The translations under genes were made by a program, and so were the position numbers. From Bacteroidota bacterium (GTDB taxonomy: Bacteria; Bacteroidota; Bacteroidia; B-17B0; Aurantibacillaceae), in contig CANFTW010000005.1 in NCBI GenBank assembly GCA_947450025.1, positions 1 to 64,000 on the forward strand: a DNA stretch of 64,000 nucleotides, in the 5' to 3' direction. Positions 45,801 to 54,800 of this stretch are shown here, piece after piece (the stretch's first letter is position 1; every line of letters begins with the position of its first letter). The notes beneath the pieces are model-generated. The model had not been told where the DNA came from, searched no databases, and saw nothing but the letters and a program-made list of their open reading frames with translations.

Positions 45801-46000
45801 AGGGCCTTAATAATTCGGCCTTTCATTTCAGAAGCGGCTTTATTAGTAAAGGTAATCGCCAAAATGCCTTTATACGCCTTAGTTAAAAGATGCTGATCGG
45901 CTAAAGCTATTTTTAAATATTCTTTAACCAGGGTAAAGGTTTTTCCGCTTCCTGCTGAGGATTTGTAAACAACAAAATTATTTTGACGAAATGGAAGCAT
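42833..46000 (-). CDS. UvrD/RecB-type helicase-nuclease (AddA-like)
   Basis: A 1055-residue enzyme (from the ATG at 46000) that joins a superfamily 1 helicase to a PD-(D/E)XK nuclease, the AddA/RecB layout for double-strand-break processing. Helicase motifs include YKSSAGSGKTFTLVKEYL (Walker A), AITFTNKAASEM, LLDEFQDTSSMQW (Walker B), VGDGKQSIYRWRNAD, NIMTIHASKGLEFPIV and LYVDFTRAVDRLHI. The C-terminal nuclease shows LVHYIL, RPDRVV and VIDYKTGK. The longer frame starts with TTG at 46039 and adds 13 residues. No AddB-type partner is in the window. The gene is followed by the TonB operon, which has its own promoter. Confidence 0.9.
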   Translation of the reverse strand: MLPFRQNNFVVYKSSAGSGKTFTLVKEYLKIALADQHLLTKAYKGILAITFTNKAASEMKGRIIKALKEICLENNDMLSSLIAKELVISKDDLKTRAEVVLTDILHHYSDFSIGTIDSFTHRIIRTFALDLKLPINFQIETDSETVFKKVISTLINNLGKDKLMTDYLVQFSLAQIEDNKNWDPEQTLIDFIKEINKEGVGDLIHQLNQFDIADFDKIKQQLKTRIKTYESFLISHGEKALKLIEEKQLTASAFASGGSGIYNFYVKLVNLKEISQSELFGSNVIKTLENDKWHGGKATSDEKLAIDSIKVELEKIAKEVLAYLQENEQRYNVFRLIYKNIYAMGLVNELAKLTNDYKNDENILFISEFNERISEVVNNEPTPFIFERLGDKYKHFLLDEFQDTSSMQWQNMLPLIDNSLGNGHMNLIVGDGKQSIYRWRNADVEQFVNLPYVKATDKNDLLIEREKSLIRNFEGKVLDKNFRSESTIVKFNNTLFEFLSESNLDDDLKKIYLNQKQEHKIDECGYVSMDFPELGEDNPDTVNTNLILKYIQKAIEDDFSYSDICIIVRQNRHGNSIANFLIEQGIPVVSADSLLLNNAKEVTVILAFLKYISNQKDYVSASVVINYLHDRQICSEFQSINYLRELNTSKTKTLFDILNECQLKVNVLKLSASNLFDACLEIVYSLKLNEGNPQYVRFFLDEVLGFLQGNTSNISLFLDWWERRLDKASVIIPEGINAVNIMTIHASKGLEFPIVITPYLNWDIETPQSIWVDINEDDIDLPVALINTSKAANDTVYKPLVDKERQQQTLDSINMLYVDFTRAVDRLHIISPPSKKKSLKTCHHWLKAFAESQSLYDSVNQVLEWGIFAKSRKTSHAKLGLEQLQIKNLSFNPNHDVVQIKGASSYNSNEEVLKAREYGILVHYILSKIKTYDDIEYVIEQAILRGDITKGESQKMAQEIKSLLRNPSISCYFEEGVDVKNELEILTSTGDILRPDRVVVSNNIAVVIDYKTGKKNAQKYHVQMQDYEYALLSLGYTSVKKILLYIHEQEVEILS

Positions 46001-46120
46001 ACCTTTCGAAGGTAGGAATTCTCTATTTAATAAACACAAAAAATTACAAAATAAACTTTTATAAAATACTATTTAGTTTATTTGTAACTAATTATAAAAA
46101 CTGAATTATAACCATATAAC

Positions 46121-46570
46121 ATGAAGCACTTTTTTTATATCATATTCACATTGATCTTCTTGATGTCTTGTAAAGATTTTAAAGAAATCAGCGTTACCAA
46201 CGTAGATAGTTTTTATTTAAACAACATCACTACTGATAAAATTGAAGCTGAAATCAATGTTAAAATTAATAACCCTAATCATACTGGGTTCTCCATTTAC
46301 CCATCTGAATTTGAGGTCATATTTAGCGGAATTAGATTAGGTAAAGCTAAATTAAATAAACGAGTTCATATTGATGGGAAAACCGAAAAAGTATATAAGT
46401 TTAAACTGAATTCTAAAATAGCAGATATGAACCCATTGGATGCTTTGAGACTTTTAAACATAGATAATCTTGGTAAAATTGAAATAAAAGGAGAGTTAAA
46501 AGCTGGGAAATTCTATTTTAAAAAGAAATTTCCTGTAAACTATGCTGATAAAGTAAAATTATTTAAATAA
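46121..46570 (+). CDS. LEA14-like lipoprotein
   Basis: A 149-residue lipoprotein with signal MKHFFYIIFTLIFLMSC (Cys17). The body matches the LEA type 2 (water stress and hypersensitive response) fold: LNNITTDKIEAEINVKINNPNHTGFSIYPSEFEVIFSG has the hallmark NPN segment, followed by a beta-sandwich pattern. Function in bacteria is unclear; it may bind lipids or protect against desiccation. It diverges from the helicase-nuclease gene and lies 51 nt upstream of the sigma-factor gene in the same direction. Confidence 0.82.
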   Translation: MKHFFYIIFTLIFLMSCKDFKEISVTNVDSFYLNNITTDKIEAEINVKINNPNHTGFSIYPSEFEVIFSGIRLGKAKLNKRVHIDGKTEKVYKFKLNSKIADMNPLDALRLLNIDNLGKIEIKGELKAGKFYFKKKFPVNYADKVKLFK

Positions 46571-46621
46571 AACGTAACCATTAATTCATTATTGATGTAT
46601 AAATTAGCACTAACCTAATTT

Positions 46622-47206
46622 ATGTCTCAAGCTGAATTGATATCGGCATGCACTAAAAACGATAAAACTGCAAAAAAGCAGTTATTTAATGAGTATTGCG
46701 GTAAATTAGCATACATCTCCTTAAGATATTCAAAAAATTCAACACAATCTGAACATATCTTACTTCAAGGTTTTGCTCATATTTTCTCAAAATTAAATCA
46801 ATTTAAAAATCAAAATGCTAAAACCTTAAATGAATTCATTAAGAGTGAATTTATTTCGTTTGCTGTAAACTTTATTAAAAACATTAGAAATGAATATTAT
46901 GTGGCTAGTACCATCAAAGCTGTAGAACATAGGGAGCGTTCATATGATTTGTTTTTAGATAGTAAATTTATTGATTTTAAAAATATTAATCAGGACGTTT
47001 TATTAAAATCGATTCAAGAGTTAGTTCCCTCCCAACGATTGGTTTTCAACTTAAATATTATTGATAATTACTCTTTAACAGCTATTTCTGAATTGTTAGA
47101 TACCAGTGAGCAAAGCATAAAAGCAAATTTAGAAAAATCAAGATTTAATTTGCAAAAAAACATAGAACGTAATTTAAAATTTAGTAACGATGAGCAGCCT
47201 GTTTAA
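46622..47206 (+). CDS. ECF-type RNA polymerase sigma factor
   Basis: A 194-residue sigma-70 family regulator. Region 2 is divergent (KNDKTAKKQLFNEYCGKLAYISLRY, then QGFAHIFSKLNQF). Region 4 is clearer: LVPSQRLVFNLNIIDNYSLTAISELLDTSEQSIKANLEKSRFNLQ is a helix-turn-helix of the ECF type. The gene overlaps by 17 nt the following gene, which encodes a single-pass membrane protein, the normal arrangement for a sigma factor and its membrane-bound anti-sigma. Its regulon is not visible here. Confidence 0.82.
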   Translation: MSQAELISACTKNDKTAKKQLFNEYCGKLAYISLRYSKNSTQSEHILLQGFAHIFSKLNQFKNQNAKTLNEFIKSEFISFAVNFIKNIRNEYYVASTIKAVEHRERSYDLFLDSKFIDFKNINQDVLLKSIQELVPSQRLVFNLNIIDNYSLTAISELLDTSEQSIKANLEKSRFNLQKNIERNLKFSNDEQPV

Positions 47207-47819
47207 TTACGAATTAGACGAACGTCAAATTAAAATTCTCATGCAGGATTCTGAATCTGAGTATGATGAATCGTTATGGCAAAAATTTAATGAATTACCG
47301 GTATGCGAATCTAAATTAGCAATAGAGATTAACAAGTTTTCTCCTAAGGTCAATATTAATATTAGTCGCTCTGTTTTTGTTCCTATAGTATTTGTGGTGA
47401 TTATTGGTGGATTATCCTCACTCCTATTTAGTTTCATCGATTTTAAGAAAAAAGAAACCATCCATACAGAAATTCCGTTGATTGCAGACCCTGAAAATTA
47501 TAATAAAACGAATCCCCAATCGATTCAAAAAACGAAATCGATTATTGCAAAAAAAATCCAAATTACATCTCCTAAAAAAGACAGTGTTAAACTAGTTGAA
47601 TCTAACTCTGCTATAAAAGAAAGTCCCGTAGTCGAACTAAAAAAAGAAAATCATAGCAAGAAAGCTGAAATAATACAGAGTGATTTGGCAGTCAAAAAAG
47701 AATCGACATCTCCATCAAGGAAAAAAAGCAATCGCATTCATACGCAAGAATTACCTGCTATAAAAACAATTACAAGTTTAAATGAAGAAGTGAAAGAGCC
47801 TGAATTAGACTTAAGATAA
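47190..47819 (+). CDS. Putative membrane anti-sigma factor
   Basis: A 209-residue protein with a cytoplasmic N-terminus (about 1-60, including SEYDESLWQKFNELP), one transmembrane helix (about 63-86, VFVPIVFVVIIGGLSSLLFSF) and a Lys/Ser/Glu-rich, low-complexity periplasmic tail of about 120 residues. I see no zinc-binding HxxxCxxC anti-sigma motif, so the assignment rests on position: the gene overlaps the ECF sigma gene by 17 nt. The disordered tail could act as a sensor or be cleaved to release the sigma factor. Alternatively it is an unrelated membrane protein. Confidence 0.6.
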   Translation: MSSLFNYELDERQIKILMQDSESEYDESLWQKFNELPVCESKLAIEINKFSPKVNINISRSVFVPIVFVVIIGGLSSLLFSFIDFKKKETIHTEIPLIADPENYNKTNPQSIQKTKSIIAKKIQITSPKKDSVKLVESNSAIKESPVVELKKENHSKKAEIIQSDLAVKKESTSPSRKKSNRIHTQELPAIKTITSLNEEVKEPELDLR

Positions 47820-47821
47820 TG

Positions 47822-48274
47822 TTATCGTAGATTTAACATATCACCGATTCGTTTATCGATAATAAATGTAAAATCACTTTCTGAAATTTCATCTAATGCT
47901 ACCCATCTCATAGATTGTGCCCCTTCTTTTAAGACCTCAAAATCAAAGGGTTTAGTAGAAATTTTACAACTCAATTGCTTTGAATCAAAAAATTCTTTAG
48001 CCTTAACAATATAATAAACGCTGATGATTTGATTATTTAAACTAAATGCAGAATTGACAAAAAAATCAGTCGTATAAAAATGTTTTTCTACTTCTATGTC
48101 TAAATCGAGTTCTTCCTTAAATTCTCTAATCACGCAGTCGATTGTTCCTTCCCCAAATTCCAAGCCTCCACCAGGTAATTTAGTAATATTCATACCTTTT
48201 ATATACTCGTCTGAAACTAATACCTTATTATCATGAATTAAGATACCATACACACGAACATTAAAACTTTTCAT
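47822..48274 (-). CDS. NUDIX hydrolase
   Basis: A 150-residue cytoplasmic pyrophosphohydrolase. The Nudix box is GGLEFGEGTIDCVIREFKEE followed by LDL; it fits Gx5Ex7REUxEExGU except that the last Gly is Asp. The fold around it (VRVYGILIHDNKVLVSDEY at the start, WVALDEISESDF near the end) is standard. The substrate, a nucleoside diphosphate derivative, cannot be predicted. It converges on the putative anti-sigma gene with only 2 nt between stop codons and no terminator in the gap. Confidence 0.88.
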   Translation of the reverse strand: MKSFNVRVYGILIHDNKVLVSDEYIKGMNITKLPGGGLEFGEGTIDCVIREFKEELDLDIEVEKHFYTTDFFVNSAFSLNNQIISVYYIVKAKEFFDSKQLSCKISTKPFDFEVLKEGAQSMRWVALDEISESDFTFIIDKRIGDMLNLR

Positions 48275-48328
48275 GCTATAAATTTACTGTAATAAATTGA
48301 GAGTTTTCTTAAATAGATAACAGAATCT

Positions 48329-49399
48329 TTATTTTTTGTGAAAGTAATTTAGATTAGTTGTGACCCCAATTGTATGAGCATTACCTGTTAAAGCATATTT
48401 ATAAAACGAATAATCAAAATGAAATTTTGAAATTTTAATACCAAATCCCAAGGCAAGTCCATTCGCCTTTTTTACATCAGGTAAGGCCATTTCTTTGCCT
48501 TTTCTAAAATTATAGGCTACTCTAATCGTAAAATTTTTACCTAATATAATCTCCGTCCCTATAGTTAAATGTCTACCAAATTTATCTAAACCTGCTTTTA
48601 TTTTATCGTTTCGTTTTTGCTTATCTGTTTTAACAATAGGTTTATTGGTAAATGGGTCGATACTACTAGATTGGTCTTGAGGATTAACATATGTTAAATC
48701 CCATTTTAATAATTGATCGTACTGAAATACAACTCTAAAGGGAGCTTTAGGAATTTTTTTACTAAATCCTAATTGAATATCAGTTGGCAAAGATTGCTTC
48801 ACTCCATTTTCAAAATAAGGTTTCCATTGCTTTCCATAATTCTTTGCCAAAATAGAAACTGTTAATTGTTTTTTATTGTGATAAGTTAACCCAACATCAA
48901 TCGCATTTCCAAATGAATTATAAATATCATAATGCGAATAAATCGTTTTTAATGCAACTCCTAAAGAAAGTGAACTGTCTTTATTTAACGTTTTTGCAAA
49001 GGCCAGATTCAAACAATAATCTGCCGCTCTAAAAGTCCCCGTTTCAATATTATATTCATCTCTTCCATCAAATTTTCCGTAATTAAAATATTGCAGTCCA
49101 ACAGCAAACGTTCCATATTTTTTTAATTGCTGTGCATACAAAAAATTACCATAGTTTAAATCAGAAACATAGTTTACATAATTGAAAGATAACTGCTTAG
49201 AAACCGAAGGGTTTAAAAGTGCAGGATTACTATACCCTAAATTCACATCTTTATCCCAAATTGCGATTGATGAACCTCCTAAAGCACTTGTTCGAGCTGG
49301 TATAGGTAAATCTAAAAAACTATATGCTTTAATGCCCCCTAGTTGGGCAAAAACAGCAACATTGCTAATCAGTAAAAGGTATGTGAGTATTTTTTTCAA
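48329..49399 (-). CDS. porQ: Type IX secretion system protein PorQ
   Basis: A 356-residue outer-membrane barrel protein with signal peptide MKKILTYLLLISNVAVFAQ. The start of the mature protein (YSFLDLPIPARTSALGGSSIAIWDKDVNLGYSNPALL) is the PorQ/PorV-family signature, and the rest is a run of amphipathic strands ending HTIGVTTNLNYFH. In Porphyromonas, PorQ helps the T9SS attachment complex link cargo to the surface. This fits the five intact T9SS cargo genes in this window. It follows the tryptophan dioxygenase gene by 36 nt and may be co-transcribed. Confidence 0.9.
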   Translation of the reverse strand: MKKILTYLLLISNVAVFAQLGGIKAYSFLDLPIPARTSALGGSSIAIWDKDVNLGYSNPALLNPSVSKQLSFNYVNYVSDLNYGNFLYAQQLKKYGTFAVGLQYFNYGKFDGRDEYNIETGTFRAADYCLNLAFAKTLNKDSSLSLGVALKTIYSHYDIYNSFGNAIDVGLTYHNKKQLTVSILAKNYGKQWKPYFENGVKQSLPTDIQLGFSKKIPKAPFRVVFQYDQLLKWDLTYVNPQDQSSSIDPFTNKPIVKTDKQKRNDKIKAGLDKFGRHLTIGTEIILGKNFTIRVAYNFRKGKEMALPDVKKANGLALGFGIKISKFHFDYSFYKYALTGNAHTIGVTTNLNYFHKK

Positions 49400-49435
49400 T
49401 ATTCTTATAAACGAGTAAATATATGGTTTATTGTG

Positions 49436-50446
49436 TTATGACTTCCCTAAACGAAACACATTGGTTTCTACCCAGCCTTTACCCCAATCTTCATGCTCTT
49501 GACTTGTCCACAACTCAGGATAAAAAATACGTTTTTGGAAACGTGGAGGTAAATATTTTTGCCAATTAGTTCCTCCTGTTGCTGCAATATCTTCGGTGTT
49601 TTGTTGTAAATAACGCACGGCACTTTTGTAATGCATCAATGGCCAGTTGATATTGACATTAACATCTAGCTCTTTTAAAGCATTTATTAAATTGGGATTT
49701 TTTTGATCATGCTCTGACAATGATTTATACTTTGCCCACATGTTTTTATCCTGATACTCTTTTGCTAGGGTTAAAAATTCAACTCCATACTTCTTTTCAA
49801 ACTGATTTAAGGTTAAGGTTTTTTTGCCAGTAGCTAATTCAGTTGCGCCTTTATTCCAATAAATATTTTCAAACATTTCTTCGAGACTGCTAGGATTCTT
49901 AACGAAACGATCACGAATATCTTTATCGACTAAATTTATAAAATCAGTTGCGCAAATTTCAATTTTACGATATTGAGCACTTTGAAAGCCACTAGCAGGT
50001 AATAAAGCCATTCTGTATCGCAAGAATTGTTCTTTTTCCATTCCATCTACCATTATTTCAAATGATTTAGTTAATGATTCAAAATAACGATTGATACGGG
50101 TGATTCTAGAAATAAATAAATTAACATCTAAGCTCTCTTTCCATCCTAAATCATGGCCATTAGATTGAATATTTTTACCATTATTTGCCAATTGTTCCAT
50201 CTCATGTAAAGAAAGTTTAAAATACAATTCCGTAATTTGATGATACATGATAAATATTTTCTCATCCGGAAAATCCGTTTTAGGATTTTGAAGCGTAAGA
50301 AGAGTATCTAATTGAATATAATCCCAATAGGTTAAATAATTAGATAAAAGAAGACCATCCAAATAGCTTTCAATACTTTGACCCATCAAGCTGTATTTTT
50401 CTTCCAGTTGATTTACACGTTCTATAATTTCTTTTTTTAATTCCAT
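49436..50446 (-). CDS. kynA: Tryptophan 2,3-dioxygenase
   Basis: A 336-residue haem enzyme of the tryptophan dioxygenase family that opens the indole ring to N-formylkynurenine, the first step of tryptophan breakdown. Conserved segments are YLTYWDYIQLDTLLTLQ, IMYHQITELYFKLSLHEM (active-site His and substrate contacts), SGFQSAQYRKIE and the late NWPLMHYKSAVRYLQ. The remaining kynurenine-pathway genes are not in the window. A terminator separates it from the DUF3108 gene upstream. Confidence 0.9.
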   Translation of the reverse strand: MELKKEIIERVNQLEEKYSLMGQSIESYLDGLLLSNYLTYWDYIQLDTLLTLQNPKTDFPDEKIFIMYHQITELYFKLSLHEMEQLANNGKNIQSNGHDLGWKESLDVNLFISRITRINRYFESLTKSFEIMVDGMEKEQFLRYRMALLPASGFQSAQYRKIEICATDFINLVDKDIRDRFVKNPSSLEEMFENIYWNKGATELATGKKTLTLNQFEKKYGVEFLTLAKEYQDKNMWAKYKSLSEHDQKNPNLINALKELDVNVNINWPLMHYKSAVRYLQQNTEDIAATGGTNWQKYLPPRFQKRIFYPELWTSQEHEDWGKGWVETNVFRLGKS

Positions 50447-50454
50447 AAGGCTAA

Positions 50455-50490
50455 AAATAGAAAAAGGATATTGATTTACACAATATCCTT
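50455..50490 (-). terminator. Terminator after the DUF3108 gene
   Basis: A perfect 10-bp stem (50464-50473 with 50481-50490) with a 7-nt loop is followed on the minus strand by a T-rich run ending at about 50455. It sits just before the tryptophan dioxygenase gene, so the two are separate units. Confidence 0.78.
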
Positions 50491-50515
50491 CTCTATAATT
50501 TTTTGAATTTTTACT

Positions 50516-51364
50516 TTATTTAATTTCGGAAGTTGGATTCGCTAAATTTTTAACACTTGTAATATCTAATTTGATGGATCCTACCAGTAATTTTGCCTGT
50601 GCTCTTAATGGCACATGGTTTTTATCATCTGTTAACCAAACATTTAAATCATCTTCACTTTTAAAGATTCTTCCTTTTTGAACAATTGGTCTAAATTTCA
50701 CACAATTATAGGTTCCTATGTCACATGTGATTTTTTCTTTACCAACATACCTTATTTTTAATGGCCAAATTTCCTTATCGACAATACTATTAATTGTAAA
50801 TATATCTCCTTCCTTAGCATTAGTTAAATCTAAATTTCTAGCAGAGTAAAAGGCTGAAATCATATCTTGAGTTCCTGCAGGAATTTCAATTTTTTCTCCT
50901 CCACCAACATCCACTTTATTGGTATAATGATTAAACGTATAATCTTGGTTTATCGTATAACCGCCTTCATAAACTCTTCGAACAAACATCCACGGTAACA
51001 TCGCATCTTTATCTATAAAGGTTTCATAGCGATCTCGCACTTTGAAAAACCAATCAAAAGTCCCTTTTGAATAACCATTCCCAACAATATGATAAACTTT
51101 TCGACCAGCAACTTCAAGCACTTCAGGTTTCACTTCCATTAAAATAACACCTGCATCCATTACACCATAGTGCAAGCGATAAGATAATATTTCGCCCGCC
51201 TTGAAGGCAGTATTTGGTCTATTTGGCAATTCTTTATTAGAAAAATCTGTTGGTATAACTTGCTCCAATTTTTCCACTGACGACGCATAAAATCCAGCAG
51301 AACATAAAGCGACAGCTACTGTACAAGCCGTTACGATAATTGCAGTATGTTTAATCATTTTCAT
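50516..51364 (-). CDS. DUF3108 exported protein
   Basis: A 282-residue protein with an N-terminal signal or anchor (about 5-25, HTAIIVTACTVAVALCSAGF). The remainder matches the DUF3108 family: FKAGEILSYRLHYGVMDAGVILMEV, YHIVGNGYSKGTFDWFFKVRDRYETFID, and VWLTDDKNHVPLRAQAKLLVGSIKLDI at the end. The fold is lipocalin- or LolB-like and periplasmic. Function is unknown, though the family is often linked with envelope lipid handling. It is monocistronic with a strong terminator. Confidence 0.82.
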   Translation of the reverse strand: MKMIKHTAIIVTACTVAVALCSAGFYASSVEKLEQVIPTDFSNKELPNRPNTAFKAGEILSYRLHYGVMDAGVILMEVKPEVLEVAGRKVYHIVGNGYSKGTFDWFFKVRDRYETFIDKDAMLPWMFVRRVYEGGYTINQDYTFNHYTNKVDVGGGEKIEIPAGTQDMISAFYSARNLDLTNAKEGDIFTINSIVDKEIWPLKIRYVGKEKITCDIGTYNCVKFRPIVQKGRIFKSEDDLNVWLTDDKNHVPLRAQAKLLVGSIKLDITSVKNLANPTSEIK

Positions 51365-51470
51365 TGTGTAACAATTTAGCTCATAAGGCTCAAAACCTAT
51401 GCCAACATAAAGTTACAAATAAATTATGATGTTAAATTATGTAAAATGAAAAATACTATCAACGAAACAT

Positions 51471-51478
51471 TATCTTTG
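51471..51478 (+). promoter_or_regulatory. -7 element directly abutting the chagasin-like gene start
   Basis: TATCTTTG-AAAT-ATG: the box ends 4 nt before the ATG at 51483, predicting a leaderless transcript. Confidence 0.55.
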
Positions 51479-51482
51479 AAAT

Positions 51483-51821
51483 ATGAAATTAAGACCATTA
51501 ATTCTTTTACCAGCTATATTTTTTTTCGGATGTTCTTATCCATTAGCAGACAAAGAGGCTCCATTAGAAAACAGCATTGAAGTAAATAAACAATTTAGAG
51601 TTGCATTACCTGAAAATCATACTACTGGTTATATGTGGCAACTAAATAATAATTTTGATAAAAAAATAATTGATTATTATGGTTCTGTTTTTAGAGGGAA
51701 TGAGAAAGGAGTTGATTTTAATTTTAGAGGTTTAAAACGAGGAAAAACCACCTTACAATTTGCATTAATCAAATATAGAGACACAGCTTCTGCAAAGAAA
51801 TTTATTATTGAAATAAAATAA
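51483..51821 (+). CDS. Chagasin-like cysteine-protease inhibitor lipoprotein
   Basis: A 112-residue lipoprotein (signal ending FFFGCS, Cys17) of the inhibitor I42/chagasin family. The first inhibitory loop is HTTGYMWQL (about 39-47, family NxTTGYxW), the second the KGVDFNFRGLKRGKTTLQF segment, and the third the end of the last strands. Bacterial members block papain-type proteases, either foreign or the cell's own. The second loop is weaker than usual, so inhibitory activity is an inference. It converges on tamB with one base between the stop codons. Confidence 0.78.
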   Translation: MKLRPLILLPAIFFFGCSYPLADKEAPLENSIEVNKQFRVALPENHTTGYMWQLNNNFDKKIIDYYGSVFRGNEKGVDFNFRGLKRGKTTLQFALIKYRDTASAKKFIIEIK

Positions 51822-51822
51822 T

Positions 51823-54800
51823 TTAGTTGCTTTTTTCTTTCTTTCTAATTTTAGAAATGTAACGTTTGTATAACTCACCTAAGCTCTCATATTCTTCTCT
51901 GTAAAAAACACCTATACCTTGACTAAAAGGTCCTCCATTTGTAGCAGCATCCGTGTTATCATTACTTCTATTGAACCCTTTAACTCTGTATTTTCCGGAT
52001 TCGGATAATTTATATTCTATAGTAACATCTCCAATAATATTACTTGAATTATTATTCTTTCCTGAAGAAGTGCTATTTGCTGTATTATTATTTGTAACAC
52101 CAAAATTACCATCAATTGCCAAACGGTTATTAAACAGTTGTTTAGAAAGCGCTAAATCCAACTCATCACTACTCAATGTTCCTCCTGGCCTATAGTTCAC
52201 ACCAATATCAATATCCTTAGTTACACCATTTAACCAATTACTCATTTTATTACTCAACATTTCGGAACCGGTAGCTACTGCTGCTCCTCCAGCGCTAATG
52301 CCTCCAGAACCAGCTATAGAGAGTGGCGTAACAAAGCTCCTTAATAACAATAAAGAAAAAACTTGCCTATTTAATTCATTTTCATCACTTAATAATATCT
52401 TAATTGCAGACCTTGTTGTTTCATCTATTGTAGGCAATTCTATTCCAAATGAAATATCAGGAGAGGTTAATTTATTTTTCATATACAATTTACAATCAAC
52501 TGGATAACGCTTATTGTAATTATTCACCGAATCATTTGGAAACAAAGGCTTAATAGAAGCTCGTTGTTTATAGTTTGCAACGATATCAATATTTGCTTTA
52601 TAAACATTTCCATTCCACTTGATATTACTTCCTTTTTGAATTTCAAATTTCTTGGTCACAAAATCTTCCAGAGTAAATAAATAGTCACCTGAAGAAAGGA
52701 CATAATCACCGAACATATCAAATTTTCCTTTAGAGTTTATTTTCATATTTAGAAACCCATCTCCTCGAGCTTTGATAATATCACCAGATTTTTCATCAAA
52801 TATGAGTTGTACCTCAGCATCTTTAGTTGCTTCTAAATTAAAATCTAATGAAAAATTTGATGACTTACTTTTTACTACTGTTTTAATTGTATCCTTGGTG
52901 ACAAATCTTACAAAATCATTATTTCCCATTTCAGAAGGTCCATTTAGTGGGATATAAAAATAAGTGCCACCTAATGTTTTTAAATTCAATTCCATTTTAA
53001 TATCATCTACAAAACCATAAATTCCAACATTACCGGATGCATAAGCTGTTCCATAATAACTTGGATTATTAGCGGCAGTAGTATTTAATACCATTAACTT
53101 ATTAGTATTGAAATCGAAGTCAATCCGCATATCTTTAAAATTATTATGAAAAATATTACCAGATAAATTAGCCACATTACCTCCAGATTTACCCTTATAA
53201 GGAACATCCTGCACAATAATATTATCAAATCTTATTTGCTTTGGAAAAATTTCTACATCACCATTAATGACATACTGAACATTAGTATAATCAACAATTA
53301 AGGCGCATTTAAAAAAATTTAATTTGGCATTAATTTGTGGTTCATCAATCGTGCCTGTAATGGTTCCATTACCTTTAACAAAACCAACTTTAAACGTAAA
53401 GATATCTTTTAAATAAGGTTGTAATAGAGTTAAATCAAAAGGTTCAGCTTTAAATTTTACATCTAAATTTTCTTGGTCTCGTTTTGGGTAATACGCTCCA
53501 TCAAAAACAATATTTTTCATAAGATTTCCTTCAAAATCTTTTGAAAAAGCAGAAAAGCCATTAATATTTATAAACTCATTTTCAGGATTATAACTACTAT
53601 TAATTTCACCATAACCGAGTAATCTGTTATTTACTTTTAAGTCAATAAAATTTGTTTTGCTAAATAAAATAGTTTTACCAAAAACTCCAAAAATGGATGT
53701 GTTACCTGTTAATAAACCATCTACAGATAATTTAGCACTCTCTAATAATGGATTTAATTGTGCTAATCTAAAATTTTGAATAAATATATCTAGTTTGTCT
53801 TGGCTATTTTTTGACATTTTTCCACCAATAGTAATAAGTTGGTTATGGTTATAAAATGTTATAGGGCTTATGTCAACTGAAAATGAAGAATCAATCACAA
53901 TTGGATTTGATTTAACTATTTGCCATATACTATCTTCAATTGTGTAATTTAATTTATCTAGTAAAACAGTGGCTTGTGTAGTTTGAAAAATTGCTTTTCC
54001 ACTAATAATACCAGCATTTTTTGGTGACGACAAATTATCCCAATTTACGTTAAAGTCAGTGTTTTTATCATTTGAGTTAACGATAATAACAGGGCTTCTA
54101 AATGCAAAACTATCCGATAGATTAATTGATTTTGCATTATATAAAATTTGTACACCGTTAACCAAAGAGTTTACAGAGAGGTGATTGTTTTTAAATTTCA
54201 CCTTAGAATATTCGATTAGATCACTGTTTGTTTTTAAATACAAATAATTAATTGCTGCATCAAAGGAACACTCTAAAGTAGAATTTGGGGCAAACATCAG
54301 ATCTTTTAAAAACAACTCTTTTATGATAGTGAAATTTTTAATTTTAATTGATAAATCCGCTTTATCTCTATAGATATAACGAGTTTTTGTTTTAACAAAA
54401 GTCGGAAAATAATCATTTAAATATTGCTTAAATGCATCTTGAAGAGAACTCAAATTGTATGTTCCTTTTAATCGAGCATTTGCAATAGAAGAATTAAGTT
54501 GTATGTTTTTTATGGGAGATGATTGATCTAAATTTAATTTAAAACTACTTAGCTTATAACTTTTAGTTTCGGTTTTATAAACTGTATTATCTAGACTGAT
54601 TAACCCACTCAAATTATCAATACTATTACCATTTAAATTAATTAATATTTGAGAAGATATTTTTCCATTCAGCTGTGGTGTAGAAAAATTTGTTTCTTCT
54701 AAATCAATATTATTAATAGTTGAGATAAAATCCATTTTAGGAACAGTTTGATTAAAATCAACAGAACCATTGAAATCAAAATTTGCATTCGTATCTCTAC

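Noticed and set aside
46001-46039. Extra 13 residues at the N-terminus of the helicase-nuclease (TTG start)
   Set aside because: Conserved sequence begins only after the ATG at 46000, and the extension is not supported by any upstream promoter element.
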